Positions 1 to 8,267 of a DNA stretch of 14,336 nt are shown here, piece after piece. Source of the stretch: Physocladia obscura (lineage: Eukaryota; Chytridiomycota; Chytridiomycetes; Chytridiales; Chytriomycetaceae); assembly GCA_027596945.1 (NCBI GenBank), contig JADGJH010000716.1:700-15035 (forward strand), read 5' to 3'. Each line of letters opens with the position of its first letter. The first letter of the stretch is position 1. Under the pieces are notes generated by a model. That model searched no databases and was not told where the DNA came from. It saw nothing but the letters and a program-made list of their open reading frames with translations. Made by a program: the position numbers and the translations under genes.

Positions 1-11
1 GCCAAAAGGAT

Positions 12-95
12 TCAAAACCTCAATTTGTGGATTCCTGGGTCACTATCTGTTAGAACGAAAACAAATGCGAGCACGCAAAACTTCAGAGCAAGCAT
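12..95 (-). CDS. possible first exon of a secreted protein, cut by window edge
   Basis: On the minus strand an ATG at 95 opens a short frame starting MLALKFCVLAFVFVL, a typical signal-peptide shape (short n-region with one Lys, hydrophobic core). The frame meets a stop at 12-14, so a real gene would need an intron before that point; the donors used elsewhere in the window are very loose, so this is possible. An AT-rich TATA-like stretch lies about 50-60 bp upstream (near 147-157). Nothing downstream is visible. It could equally be a chance hydrophobic frame in AT-rich DNA. Confidence 0.2.
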   Translation of the reverse strand: MLALKFCVLAFVFVLTDSDPGIHKLRF

Positions 96-311
96 AAACC
101 GTTCGCAAAATCCGGAAAACTTAGAGAGCCGATGCTCCAATTTGAAGTATATTATAATATCCGGGCAAATAAAACAAGGATCCATATTTTGAATGGTGCT
201 TCAAGCAAAAAAAAAAAAAAATCTTCAAGCATGGATTGTAGCGTCACATGATTTTAGTCGATTCATAACATTTCAGATATTTTCTTTTTTGTGGCAAAGT
301 TTAAAAAAAAG

Positions 312-419
312 AAAATCTTTATGCCCTTCAGAGCGATTGCAATTGCCGCCACTGCTGAGTGGTGCAACACAAGCTGCAACTAATTTTCCACCATCAGATA
401 GTTTTACAGCGAAAGATAT
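312..419 (-). other. exon-like fragment, unassigned
   Basis: This stretch is clearly richer in G+C than its surroundings. On the minus strand it follows a credible 3' splice site (CTAAATCCAG ending at 420) and reads ISFAVKLSDGGKLVAACV, then a Ser/Gly/Cys-rich run with CNRSEGHKDF. The composition resembles an extracellular Cys-containing protein, but I recognise no family. No clear upstream exon or downstream donor was found, so it may be a relic of a gene or a chance frame. A plus-strand frame also runs through the same bases and is less convincing. Confidence 0.2.
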
Positions 420-429
420 CTGGATTTAG

Positions 430-1942
430 GCAATCCAAGCAATCAGATAAGATAGAAAATTGTACATTGAGTTTGAATCGGTATTGCGTAGATTAGGTTG
501 GACGTGTATGGCAAGTGGGCCCGGGAAACAAGCATTCAAATGAATCGACCGTTGCAAATATATGCAAACGATACCTGTTTATATGGATAATAAAGGTGCA
601 TAGTAATAAAATCAAAATAATATGGCATAATCTGACGAATTATGCTTTTTTCAAATATATATATATATATTTTTTTTTCTCTGCCGCGCAGCACCGATAA
701 AAAAAATTAAAGACAATGGGTTAGAATGTAACTGTGGATCCCTTTTTTGACTCTGCTCTGTTATATAAATAAATATATTCTTTTAAACGTTAAAATCTCT
801 TTCATCACTGATCTCTTCGACGACAACTGACTCTACATTTGCATCACCCCTGCCCTCCACCAGCGTTCTCAACACAATAAGATCCCTTTTTTTCATTCGC
901 AAATTACAAGAAAAAACAACAACAGAAATTACTTTTTTTTTCTTTTTTCACTAGATGTTATTATGTCCATTTATTTATTTTATATCCCTTCAAATCCCGA
1001 AACATTTCAAAACAACAAAAAACAAACACACGCCCGTTTCATTTTGATCCTTTAACTAATTTGTTTTTACAGCACCTGAAAGTAATCTACCCTACACTGC
1101 TGCAAAAATTTACCTTCCATAGCAATTCTGCGCCAATTCACAATACACTTGTCAGCAGGGTTTGAGTTTGAACACAGTTTATCTTTTGTCTTAGAAAAAT
1201 TTACTCCCTCCCGTTTTCACATTACTTTACTACAGACTTCCAACTTTCAGAGATATTAAAAAAAGGTAATTTGCCTTACACAATTTGAATATCAGATTTA
1301 AGTATATTGATAAAAATTCATTTATTAAGATGAAACCGCAAAAGGTTCAAAGTAGAAAGATGGGAGAAAAGTAATGTGACGAGTCGGAGAAATTTTTTCA
1401 AAAATATTTCTATTTTGAAGGTATCTTTGTGATGTTCATAATTTTTACTGAAACACAAAAAGTTATGCTGATTATTATTTAAATAAAGGACAGTTTGTAC
1501 TGAAACACACAGTGTTTATTTTACAGTGCTTCTCGACATGCAAGTTTTTTCTCAAGCCATAGCAGTTTCAAAGTGCACACTACAAAATGTTTTCCATCCA
1601 CATACATCACACACAGTTTTTTGCCAAAATTTTTCACGTGTCCTCTTGCATCAATTTGCCCATGATTTCAAAGAAGGATCAGAAAGCAAGCTTTTTTTCG
1701 ATTCAAAAAAATTTCAACGGGATATACAAAGCAATAGCAACGCTGCGTAAAATAGTGACATAGTTTCTGATCTAATTCTTTTATTTGTTTCAAGCCTATC
1801 ACGATAGATTTTCCAAAAGGAATAAAAATAAAAATAAAAAAGAGCCAAGATTTCGTAATTGACTCCATCAATTTATTAGTAATGAAAAGGTCCACATTCA
1901 GAATCAACAAAAGTGTTTTAATCTGTTGACTTAATTTCACTC
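430..1942. other. AT-rich region without a supported gene
   Basis: No frame in either strand has convincing composition, splice sites or domain motifs. The region holds an (AT)n tract near 655-671 followed by a T-run, a TATA-like TTATATAAATAAATA near 760, a pyrimidine-rich block at about 795-900, and many A/T homopolymers. A 12-bp direct repeat (TACTGAAACACA) occurs near 1446 and 1498. Short open frames of 70-90 codons around 1526-1940 begin at non-ATG codons and have the hydrophobic/Lys/Asn-rich content of translated AT-rich spacer. Confidence 0.6.
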
Positions 1943-2159
1943 TTGGAACTAAATATTAAAGTTTTTGGAATCAAACTGCTGACAAAGTGCAGTTTGATTG
2001 CCCAAGGGTTTACTCAACCCAGCCAATTACATTTAATCAAAGTAACTTTCTGCGTCCATCATTATTTGAAAAATAATGAATGTAGCAATTCCTTTGGTTA
2101 CGGCTTTTCCTCCAAAACAAACGACGGTTGGCAAACGGATGATGAAATCAGAAAAATCT

Positions 2160-2171
2160 CTTGGCGTTTTT
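2160..2171 (+). promoter_or_regulatory. CTTGGCGTTT motif, copy 1
   Basis: The 10-mer CTTGGCGTTT lies about 100 bp upstream of the first sphingomyelin-synthase-like start. It recurs at 2233-2242 and once upstream of the second paralogue at 4116-4125. The GC-rich core stands out in an AT-rich flank. It loosely resembles E2F/MBF-type GGCG sites, but a factor cannot be assigned. Confidence 0.25.
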
Positions 2172-2232
2172 TCCTTGTGAAACATTACAAATTCAAATTT
2201 TTACAATTTTTACAAATTTGGAATTGGAAAGT

Positions 2233-2244
2233 CTTGGCGTTTTC
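2233..2244 (+). promoter_or_regulatory. CTTGGCGTTT motif, copy 2
   Basis: Second copy of the shared 10-mer, ending about 18 bp before the ATG at 2261, so it may lie in the 5' UTR or core promoter. The equivalent copy of the paralogue sits about 39 bp before its ATG. Confidence 0.25.
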
Positions 2245-2260
2245 AAATCAAAGCAAAATC

Positions 2261-3334
2261 ATGGGTGAAAGCGCGCGTAGCAAGCAGGGTCCGAAGCTGT
2301 TTGTCACGATATTCAACGAGTCGGCACACCCGAAATGGCTCGCGACGATCGTGTGGACGTGCGCGGCCGCAGCAATACTGGCGATTTACATCCTTTTGTG
2401 GATTTATACTGTTGAAGTGGGGCTGGAGATCTCAGACAATCACTACTCGGCCTGGAGTATCGGCACTACGATATTACTGGCAGCGGTAGCCGCAATCTGC
2501 CGGCACTTTCTCACCCGCAAACTGAGTTCACATGCTCTCTCAGTATTTGTCCACGCTGAGCGACTGGTGATTGTTGCTGTTACTATGATTATTGTCAAAA
2601 ACGTTGTCAGCATGTGGATGCACGAACCTGGAAAGCCGTTGTTTGACATTGGCCATTATTTCCTGCCACATTTGGCTGAAGATTCGGCAATTTCAAAAAC
2701 GTCGGAATTAATGACCAATGCGGTTCCAGTGATGGGCCTGATCCTGTCGAGTTTCCAGACTCCCGTACACCAAGCGCGTTCGATCAACAGCTTTCTCCGA
2801 GTATTGACGATCTGTTACTTTCTGAGAATATTTACAGTTGCGGTGACGATTCTTCCTGGCCCAGCAGATCATTGTTCTGCAACCGTATTGGAATCCGACG
2901 CAATCGCACCACTTCACGATGTTCTGGCACATCTTAGTCTTTCAGGAAAATCATGTGGCGATTTGATATTTAGCGGACACACGTTACTATCTTTTTCTGC
3001 CGTGTTATTGATTGGGCGGGCCCTGGATCGACACGACATGACTAGCTCACTGTTCAATTCGGTGGTTCGATGGACTCTTCTAGGATTGTGCCAGGTTTTC
3101 ATCGTTTTTGGCATACTTGCAACGCACAAGCACTATACTGTAGATGTAGTAGTAGCACTGATAGTTGTGTGGTTTGTTGTAGAGGTATTTGAACACGGAT
3201 GGATACCACGACAATATCAATCGGCTGGATATATGTCTCCAATGTCGCCGGGGTCGCCAAACTACCGATATTTCAGTGATGCAATTAAAGAAGAAGCAGG
3301 ATATATCTCGATTGGAGTCAATGACTTTGATTGA
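2261..3334 (+). CDS. sphingomyelin-synthase-like phosphotransferase (PAP2_C), paralogue 1
   Basis: Intronless, 357 aa, multi-pass membrane protein. Family enzymes move a phospho-head-group from a phospholipid to ceramide in Golgi or plasma membrane; the head group used here (choline, ethanolamine or inositol) cannot be read. Visible motifs: PLFDIGH (126-132, D1-like), R189-x2-T-x3-T-x-L-P199 (D2), CGDLIFSGH with His240 (D3) and HYTVD with His291 and Asp295 (D4). These give the expected His/His/Asp catalytic triad. About six hydrophobic segments are visible, the first at roughly 28-53. I chose ATG 2261 because it is the only in-frame ATG and aligns with the paralogue's start. The frame stays open upstream to 1943 without an ATG, so that part is taken as leader. 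Codons 95 to 321 are almost base-identical to paralogue 2. Confidence 0.88.
   Translation: MGESARSKQGPKLFVTIFNESAHPKWLATIVWTCAAAAILAIYILLWIYTVEVGLEISDNHYSAWSIGTTILLAAVAAICRHFLTRKLSSHALSVFVHAERLVIVAVTMIIVKNVVSMWMHEPGKPLFDIGHYFLPHLAEDSAISKTSELMTNAVPVMGLILSSFQTPVHQARSINSFLRVLTICYFLRIFTVAVTILPGPADHCSATVLESDAIAPLHDVLAHLSLSGKSCGDLIFSGHTLLSFSAVLLIGRALDRHDMTSSLFNSVVRWTLLGLCQVFIVFGILATHKHYTVDVVVALIVVWFVVEVFEHGWIPRQYQSAGYMSPMSPGSPNYRYFSDAIKEEAGYISIGVNDFD
2543..3223 (+). repeat. near-identical paralogue tract, copy 1 (681 bp)
   Basis: Aligned by eye with 4440-5120 at a constant offset of 1897, this tract matches at 680 of 681 positions. The only difference is C2909 versus A4806, a first-codon-position change giving Pro217 here and Thr218 in the other copy. 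Just outside it, identity falls to about 77% on the 5' side (59 mismatches in 252 nt) and 73% on the 3' side (30 in 111 nt). Confidence 0.95.
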
Positions 3335-3414
3335 CTGTCCTTTGTGACGCGGGGCCGTTACTGCAATTCCTTTTTTTTTTTTTCCCCTAAGCGCGATGCT
3401 TTCTACTGTGTTTA

Positions 3415-3420
3415 AATAAA
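3415..3420 (+). terminator. poly(A) signal AATAAA for paralogue 1
   Basis: AATAAA lies 81 nt past the stop codon of the first phosphotransferase gene, in an AT-rich 3' flank after a T-run. Its position suits a 3'-end processing signal. Confidence 0.5.
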
Positions 3421-4115
3421 CATTCGTCAATATCCTGAAAAAAAAATTTTTTTTTGATCTGATACAAAAATGAAAAATATTTAAAAAATATCCCACGGCT
3501 GATTCTCGTCGGTGTAGTGCATTACTCAAGAGTTATCACAAGGTATAAGAAAATAGTACATAGTTCTTTTTGACCGAAACGGTCTTTTTTATTCTTATTT
3601 TGGTGTAAAATAATGGGAGATCTTTGTTTCAGCCGCCTATTTTCCTTTTCATGTTTCATTTTTTTTTCTAGTTCTTTCATTTTTTTTTTTAATTATTTTT
3701 TCATGTCAAACTAAATAACAGGATTTTAACTATTCTGTATTTGCAGAGTCAAGTTATTTCAACGAATATTTGAAATACGGATTAGATTTTTAATACTATC
3801 AAAAATCTCGTGTGCGTCTTGCTCCGAAACATTATTTGAAATCTCGTTGTGACGAGTGAGTTTTGTTTGACAAGAATTGTGTTTTGGTGCTCAAAGAAAA
3901 CAGTTAAAAAAAAACGGCTTAAAATAAACAATGAAGAATTCATATTTTCATCTCTTTGCTCAATCGAATTTTTATGCTTTGATTTCAAGTGCTTTCCCGC
4001 ATATTTCTTGTTGACAAATTGGAATTTGGGCTGAGCAAAAAAAAGAAAAAAAAATTAGTAATTGCTCGAATTTCTCACATGAATTTGTCAACCATGTTTG
4101 TTACAAACAATATTT
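3421..4115. other. AT-rich intergenic spacer between the paralogues
   Basis: No coding signal was found. The spacer has many T and A runs and the short frames in it lack ATG starts or recognisable composition. It shows no obvious similarity to the flanks of either paralogue, so the tandem duplication is old outside the coding region. Confidence 0.6.
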
Positions 4116-4126
4116 CTTGGCGTTTC
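4116..4126 (+). promoter_or_regulatory. CTTGGCGTTT motif upstream of paralogue 2
   Basis: Third copy of the 10-mer, about 39 bp before the ATG at 4155. Since the surrounding upstream DNA of the two genes is otherwise unlike, its retention suggests a shared control site. Confidence 0.3.
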
Positions 4127-4154
4127 GGGGAAAACAGAAAACTAAAAAAAAAGG

Positions 4155-5231
4155 ATGACTGAAGCTGCCCGGATTAACAAGCAAACTCCGAAACTACTAG
4201 TTGCGATATTAAACGAATCGGTGTTTCCAAAATGGCTTGCAGTAATTATGTGGACGTGCGCGGCCGCAACAGTACTTGCGATTTACATTCTTTTGTGGAT
4301 CTATTCGGTTGAGCTAGGTCTGCAAATCTCAGACAATCATTATTCAGCCTGGAGTATTAGCACAACGGGATTACTGGCAGTGGCATCAGCAGTTGGCCGG
4401 CATTCTCTTGTCCGTAAACTGAACTCACATGCTGTCTCGGTATTTGTCCACGCTGAGCGACTGGTGATTGTTGCTGTTACTATGATTATTGTCAAAAACG
4501 TTGTCAGCATGTGGATGCACGAACCTGGAAAGCCGTTGTTTGACATTGGCCATTATTTCCTGCCACATTTGGCTGAAGATTCGGCAATTTCAAAAACGTC
4601 GGAATTAATGACCAATGCGGTTCCAGTGATGGGCCTGATCCTGTCGAGTTTCCAGACTCCCGTACACCAAGCGCGTTCGATCAACAGCTTTCTCCGAGTA
4701 TTGACGATCTGTTACTTTCTGAGAATATTTACAGTTGCGGTGACGATTCTTCCTGGCCCAGCAGATCATTGTTCTGCAACCGTATTGGAATCCGACGCAA
4801 TCGCAACACTTCACGATGTTCTGGCACATCTTAGTCTTTCAGGAAAATCATGTGGCGATTTGATATTTAGCGGACACACGTTACTATCTTTTTCTGCCGT
4901 GTTATTGATTGGGCGGGCCCTGGATCGACACGACATGACTAGCTCACTGTTCAATTCGGTGGTTCGATGGACTCTTCTAGGATTGTGCCAGGTTTTCATC
5001 GTTTTTGGCATACTTGCAACGCACAAGCACTATACTGTAGATGTAGTAGTAGCACTGATAGTTGTGTGGTTTGTTGTAGAGGTATTTGAACACGGATGGA
5101 TACCACGACAATATCAATCGATTGGACACATGTCTCCTATATTGACAGGTTTGCCAAGTTACAGATATTCCGGTGATACTTTGAAAGAAGAAGTACTACA
5201 TACCTCCATTGGAATCAATAATTTTGATTAA
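4155..5231 (+). CDS. sphingomyelin-synthase-like phosphotransferase (PAP2_C), paralogue 2
   Basis: Intronless, 358 aa, with one more N-terminal residue than paralogue 1. It carries the same motifs, one position later: D2 arginine at 190, CGDLIFSGH with His241, HYTVD with His292 and Asp296. Membrane topology and expected ceramide phosphotransferase chemistry are the same. The N-terminal 95 residues and the C-terminal tail of about 37 residues diverge, whereas the core is almost identical at DNA level. The ATG at 4155 has AAGG before it and no upstream in-frame alternative was needed. The differing cytosolic tails could separate localisation or regulation while the catalytic core is kept alike. 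Most fungi with well-known sphingolipid chemistry use Aur1-type enzymes instead, so the substrate deserves caution. Confidence 0.88.
   Translation: MTEAARINKQTPKLLVAILNESVFPKWLAVIMWTCAAATVLAIYILLWIYSVELGLQISDNHYSAWSISTTGLLAVASAVGRHSLVRKLNSHAVSVFVHAERLVIVAVTMIIVKNVVSMWMHEPGKPLFDIGHYFLPHLAEDSAISKTSELMTNAVPVMGLILSSFQTPVHQARSINSFLRVLTICYFLRIFTVAVTILPGPADHCSATVLESDAIATLHDVLAHLSLSGKSCGDLIFSGHTLLSFSAVLLIGRALDRHDMTSSLFNSVVRWTLLGLCQVFIVFGILATHKHYTVDVVVALIVVWFVVEVFEHGWIPRQYQSIGHMSPILTGLPSYRYSGDTLKEEVLHTSIGINNFD
4440..5120 (+). repeat. near-identical paralogue tract, copy 2 (681 bp)
   Basis: Partner of 2543-3223, with one mismatch (A4806). The tract begins inside codon 95 and ends inside codon 322 of this gene, covering the D1-D4 motifs and most membrane segments. 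There is no synonymous difference within it, which contrasts with many third-position changes immediately outside. Confidence 0.95.
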
Positions 5232-5319
5232 GGTTTAAATTTGACCATTATTGTTCAAAGAATTTGATATTTCTATTTATTCTCTCCTGTCTCAAAAAGA
5301 CGTCAACCCTCATTGATTT

Positions 5320-5325
5320 AATAAA
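5320..5325 (+). terminator. poly(A) signal AATAAA for paralogue 2
   Basis: AATAAA 89 nt past the stop codon of the second phosphotransferase gene, at a distance similar to that in paralogue 1. Confidence 0.5.
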
Positions 5326-5884
5326 ATTTTGCTGTGCAAGAAAAGTTGAGACAGGAAGGTTGACTCCTATTACAATATTAAGAAAGTGAAAGCGTGAGAG
5401 TGTGGGCGAGAAAGAAAGAACGTGACAAGTACAATAATAATAATAAACGAAATAGTGGTACTTTGTCGCGGATATTATTGTTTGTTCAGTTAAAAAAAAA
5501 ATTTCAAAAAAAGACCTGTCCAATTTCATCATTTCAAATTGAGAAAAAAGTTGAGCAAAGTCTTATTATTTCTTGTAATGTGTGGGTAAATTATATTAAA
5601 TACTTTGCCAGAAAAATTTTCAATAAAGCTTGAGTCAATATTTGTAATTTGTTGAGGTGGAAAACTTGTGAACAGAGACAGCACACAACACTATTGGAAA
5701 ACAATGTATTGTCTGTCAAAGCCAGGATTTGCTCTTGTTCAGTCGGCACATGCTCAGTTGGTTTGTGTTCCATGGTTGCAGATTGATTGCATCATTATTT
5801 TGATGATTTGATTTTACTGTGGCTTGAATGTAGTTGATATCATGTCAAATATCTGCAAATTCTCCAACAAATGTTTCAAACTCA
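5326..5884. other. AT-rich spacer with low-complexity tracts
   Basis: Convergent intergenic region between paralogue 2 and the CBM1 gene. It contains an (AAT)n microsatellite near 5432-5446 and several A-runs. Only one weak small frame (5591-5773, minus) is worth listing; nothing else has coding character. Confidence 0.5.
5591..5773 (-). CDS. small hypothetical ORF, doubtful
   Basis: A 60-codon minus-strand frame with a good start context (GCAACCATGG). The N-terminal part is Glu/Thr/Gln-rich (MEHKPTEHVPTEQEQ) and a VVCCLCS segment follows. There is no recognised domain and no AATAAA shortly after the stop. Frames of this length are expected by chance in DNA this AT-rich, so the start context is the only real support. 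Confidence 0.15.
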   Translation of the reverse strand: MEHKPTEHVPTEQEQILALTDNTLFSNSVVCCLCSQVFHLNKLQILTQALLKIFLAKYLI

Positions 5885-5890
5885 TTTATT
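5885..5890 (-). terminator. poly(A) signal for the CBM1 gene
   Basis: The minus strand reads AATAAA about 60 nt past the stop of the CBM1 protein, after a pyrimidine-rich 3' UTR (CT-rich on the minus strand, 5915-5940). Confidence 0.5.
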
Positions 5891-5949
5891 CTTTCTTCAA
5901 ACAAAATAAAACAGAGAAAGACAGAGAGAAAGAGAGATATAATTCTTGT

Positions 5950-6879
5950 CTAAACACACTGAGAATACCAGTCATTGCTAAACGTGCAGGTTCCAGAAGC
6001 GCAGCAAGTTGGCCCTGTCCATCCAATTCCACCACATTGCCCATACAATGCAGAGCAAGATGAAGAGCCAGAAGTTGTTTTACTGGTAGTTGCGGCAGTA
6101 GTAGTCGTAGTTTTAACAGCTGTAGTGGTAGTGGTGGTGGTGGTAGTTGAAGTTATTGTTGGCGGACCAGATTGCGGACCAGTTGGGACCATTGCCCCAA
6201 GAGTGATAATGTCAACTGTCCAAGTAAGTCCACCGTCAAGCGTTTGAAGGCCAGAATATTTACCATACGGTCCATTAGCAAAACCGCCGTTTCCAACACT
6301 GACAGTAGAGCCGAAGTTGGGGTCAGCGTTCTCAAACTTGAGGATAGTGTTGATGTAATACTGGTTGTCGATGGTGTATGAGTTGGAATCGCATTCGGTA
6401 CCAAAACCAAAGCCAGTATGCATCATCGGACCGTCTTGGTGAGAAAACGTGGAGATGACTTTGTTGAGTTGCAGACTTGAAACTGTCTGAACCCACGTGA
6501 CTTGGTCGGATTGAAGCGCGTATTCGATGGTGATATGATCGTCGTAGTTGACGGCGGTTGCGGTACCGCTGAGTTGGCCGAATGAGCCAAAATCAGAAGC
6601 ATCGGCACACCATTGGCCGCTAGTTGCGCCGCACCATGAATTGTCAGGCCACGCTTCGAGAGTAGTTTGGATCAAGTCGCCAGTTCCGTTCGACATCCCG
6701 GGCCACAGAAACAGTGGCCCAACCGTGCTAGAAACTGGCGGGAAGTGGCCCGGAATTATTGTGGTCTTTGCATATATGATTCTGGACGTTGACGGGCCAA
6801 AGGACACACTTGGCCCCCACTGGTCAATGGCAAGCACAATCTGTGCCAGAATTATAGTGATGGCAACAGTAGTCTGCAT
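5950..6879 (-). CDS. secreted beta-rich protein with Thr-rich linker and C-terminal CBM1
   Basis: Single exon, 309 aa from the ATG at 6879. Residues 1-17 form a signal peptide ([17 protein letters not shown]). About 20-225 is a beta-strand-rich domain with [28 protein letters not shown], a [10 protein letters not shown] segment and [12 protein letters not shown] recall similar secreted fungal proteins but cannot name a GH, PL or LPMO family, and no catalytic pair is evident. About 230-274 is a Thr-rich, probably O-glycosylated linker with a run of Thr. Residues 275-309 are a clear CBM1 ([15 protein letters not shown] then CC and a final WYSQC), which binds crystalline cellulose through surface aromatics. 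An in-frame ATG at 6930 would put 17 mostly basic residues before the signal peptide, so 6879 is preferred. Role: extracellular attachment to or modification of plant polysaccharide. Confidence 0.85.
   Translation of the reverse strand: MQTTVAITIILAQIVLAIDQWGPSVSFGPSTSRIIYAKTTIIPGHFPPVSSTVGPLFLWPGMSNGTGDLIQTTLEAWPDNSWCGATSGQWCADASDFGSFGQLSGTATAVNYDDHITIEYALQSDQVTWVQTVSSLQLNKVISTFSHQDGPMMHTGFGFGTECDSNSYTIDNQYYINTILKFENADPNFGSTVSVGNGGFANGPYGKYSGLQTLDGGLTWTVDIITLGAMVPTGPQSGPPTITSTTTTTTTTTAVKTTTTTAATTSKTTSGSSSCSALYGQCGGIGWTGPTCCASGTCTFSNDWYSQCV
6085..6150. repeat. trinucleotide low-complexity tract encoding the Thr linker
   Basis: GTA/GTG/GTT triplets on the plus strand, mirrored as ACC/ACT/ACA threonine codons on the minus strand, encode the linker of the CBM1 protein. 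Such a tract is prone to length change by slippage. Confidence 0.7.
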
Positions 6880-7035
6880 TTTTTTTTTTTTCCTTTCCAA
6901 GAATTTTTTTCTGCTTCTTTCTTGAGTCATTTATTCTTGATTTGGTACTTTAAATTTTTGGAGGCAAGCCAGTGATATCATTGAATTCATTCGGCTTGAT
7001 CGAATTTTACTTTCAGTTTGCCACAGATAAAGATG

Positions 7036-7041
7036 TATATA
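7036..7041 (-). promoter_or_regulatory. possible TATA element of the CBM1 gene
   Basis: The minus strand reads ATTATATAC about 157 nt before the ATG at 6879, next to a locally GC-richer patch. The spacing implies a leader of roughly 125 nt. In DNA this AT-rich such a match is weak evidence. Confidence 0.25.
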
Positions 7042-8226
7042 ATGCCGGAGAGGGGTTTAAAAAAAAAAGGAGAAAAAAAGCTAGTTTTAACTGAAGCATA
7101 TTTAAAGTGTTTTAGTATCATTTTTCCAAAAAAAAAAAAATTGTTGACATGGATTTGTTAACACTCAAATGATCAACAAACGTTTCAAAAATGTGCGAAT
7201 ATGCAATTTTATTAATTTTACTAAAACATACTGCTTTTTATTGATTTGGAAGCTCCTCCTTCTCATTTATTTTTTTGTCTGTTTGTCGATCAAGACAAAT
7301 CAAAAAAAAAAAATTTTTTTTAACTTGAATTTGTTTATTTAAATTTAACAAAGCGTTGTTCAGCTTGTGTTAACGTTGTTTTTTTAAGTATTTATTTTCA
7401 TTTAGTCGTCTTTATTGTGCATTTTTATCATCATTTTGTTAGTGGTATCATGAAATCAAAATCACCTGACTTAAAAAATAAAGTTAATTTAAAAAATTCA
7501 CTTCCATTTTCATCACCAAAAGTTAAATAAATAATGCAAATAATGCTCTAAAGTCTTTTGTTAAAACACCCATTTGGTTTGCAAATATTCCGAATTCCAT
7601 CTGATAAATCAGATAACCCCTTGCATCTTTTCTCCTGTAATACATTGTTTTTGAAAATAATATCTGTGTTTAACTTTTGACTAAAATACATATCAGTAAT
7701 ATTGTTCGTTGAAAACGCACCTTAGTGACATTTGACCAACATGCTTATCAAAATCAATGAGCGCATCTTTCTTGTTTTACTGAACGAACATGTACACCTG
7801 ACTTTTGACCGAAATAGTTGAAATTGGCTGGTCTTGATTTTTATTTATTATAAAAAAACGTGTCTAAATGTCTGATGTTGTACAAATTTAGTGCAGCCAG
7901 ACATTCAATCCAGATTTTACTGCAAGTTAGCCTGTATTGTTTCTCACGTAGAATACATGCATCGAAGTTAGTAACATGCTGCATTCAGTGTCAATGAAGG
8001 CACCTAGTTTACATTTATAGATTTTCTTGGCTGACTTTGAACCACCATTATTTTCTCCCATTTTGGTCAACATTGTTCGAATGAGTCCACCTCCAGTTCT
8101 AATTTGGCAGAATACTTAAGAACAAGAAGGACAAATGGTTTTCCACGTCTGCTTTTGGAAACAAAAGAATTTTCCTCGAAGTATTGGCAAAACTTATATG
8201 GTGCAACAAAGATGCCAAGAAATGGA
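7042..8226. other. AT-rich spacer, with possible decayed coding on the minus strand
   Basis: No intact gene. There are long A and T runs (for example 7302-7321). The minus strand shows protein-like segments in shifting frames: 8264 to 8067 (65 codons from an ATG), 8073 to 7927 (49 codons, with SKSAKKIYKCKLGAF), then about 7680-7548 (with LSDLSDGIRNICK) and a following short stretch reading VLTKDFRALFALF in another frame. The order loosely recalls N-terminal parts of MULE/FAR1-like transposases, which would make this an eroded element. This is a subjective reading and open frames of 50 codons are not statistically rare here. Confidence 0.25.
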
Positions 8227-8232
8227 TTTATT
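8227..8232 (-). terminator. poly(A) signal for the CYSTM gene
   Basis: The minus strand reads AATAAA about 36 nt after the TAA at 8268-8270. Its position independently supports the proposed last exon of the CYSTM gene. Confidence 0.5.
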
Positions 8233-8267
8233 TGAGTGTTATTAACAAAAGGTAAACGACACATTAT

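Noticed and set aside
1985..2035. Translation containing SLIAQGFTQ, reminiscent of a Copia-type reverse transcriptase motif
   Set aside because: The residues after it do not continue the motif and no other retrotransposon block is near; a chance match is the simpler explanation.
5950..6879. First thought: a GH12 or GH7 endoglucanase, because of the CBM1
   Set aside because: No catalytic Glu motif of either family can be found; only the CBM1 and linker are secure.
6880..6930. Upstream in-frame ATG at 6930 as start of the CBM1 protein
   Set aside because: It would put a Lys/Arg-rich 17-residue stretch, encoded by an A-run, ahead of a good signal peptide; the ATG at 6879 starts exactly at the signal peptide.
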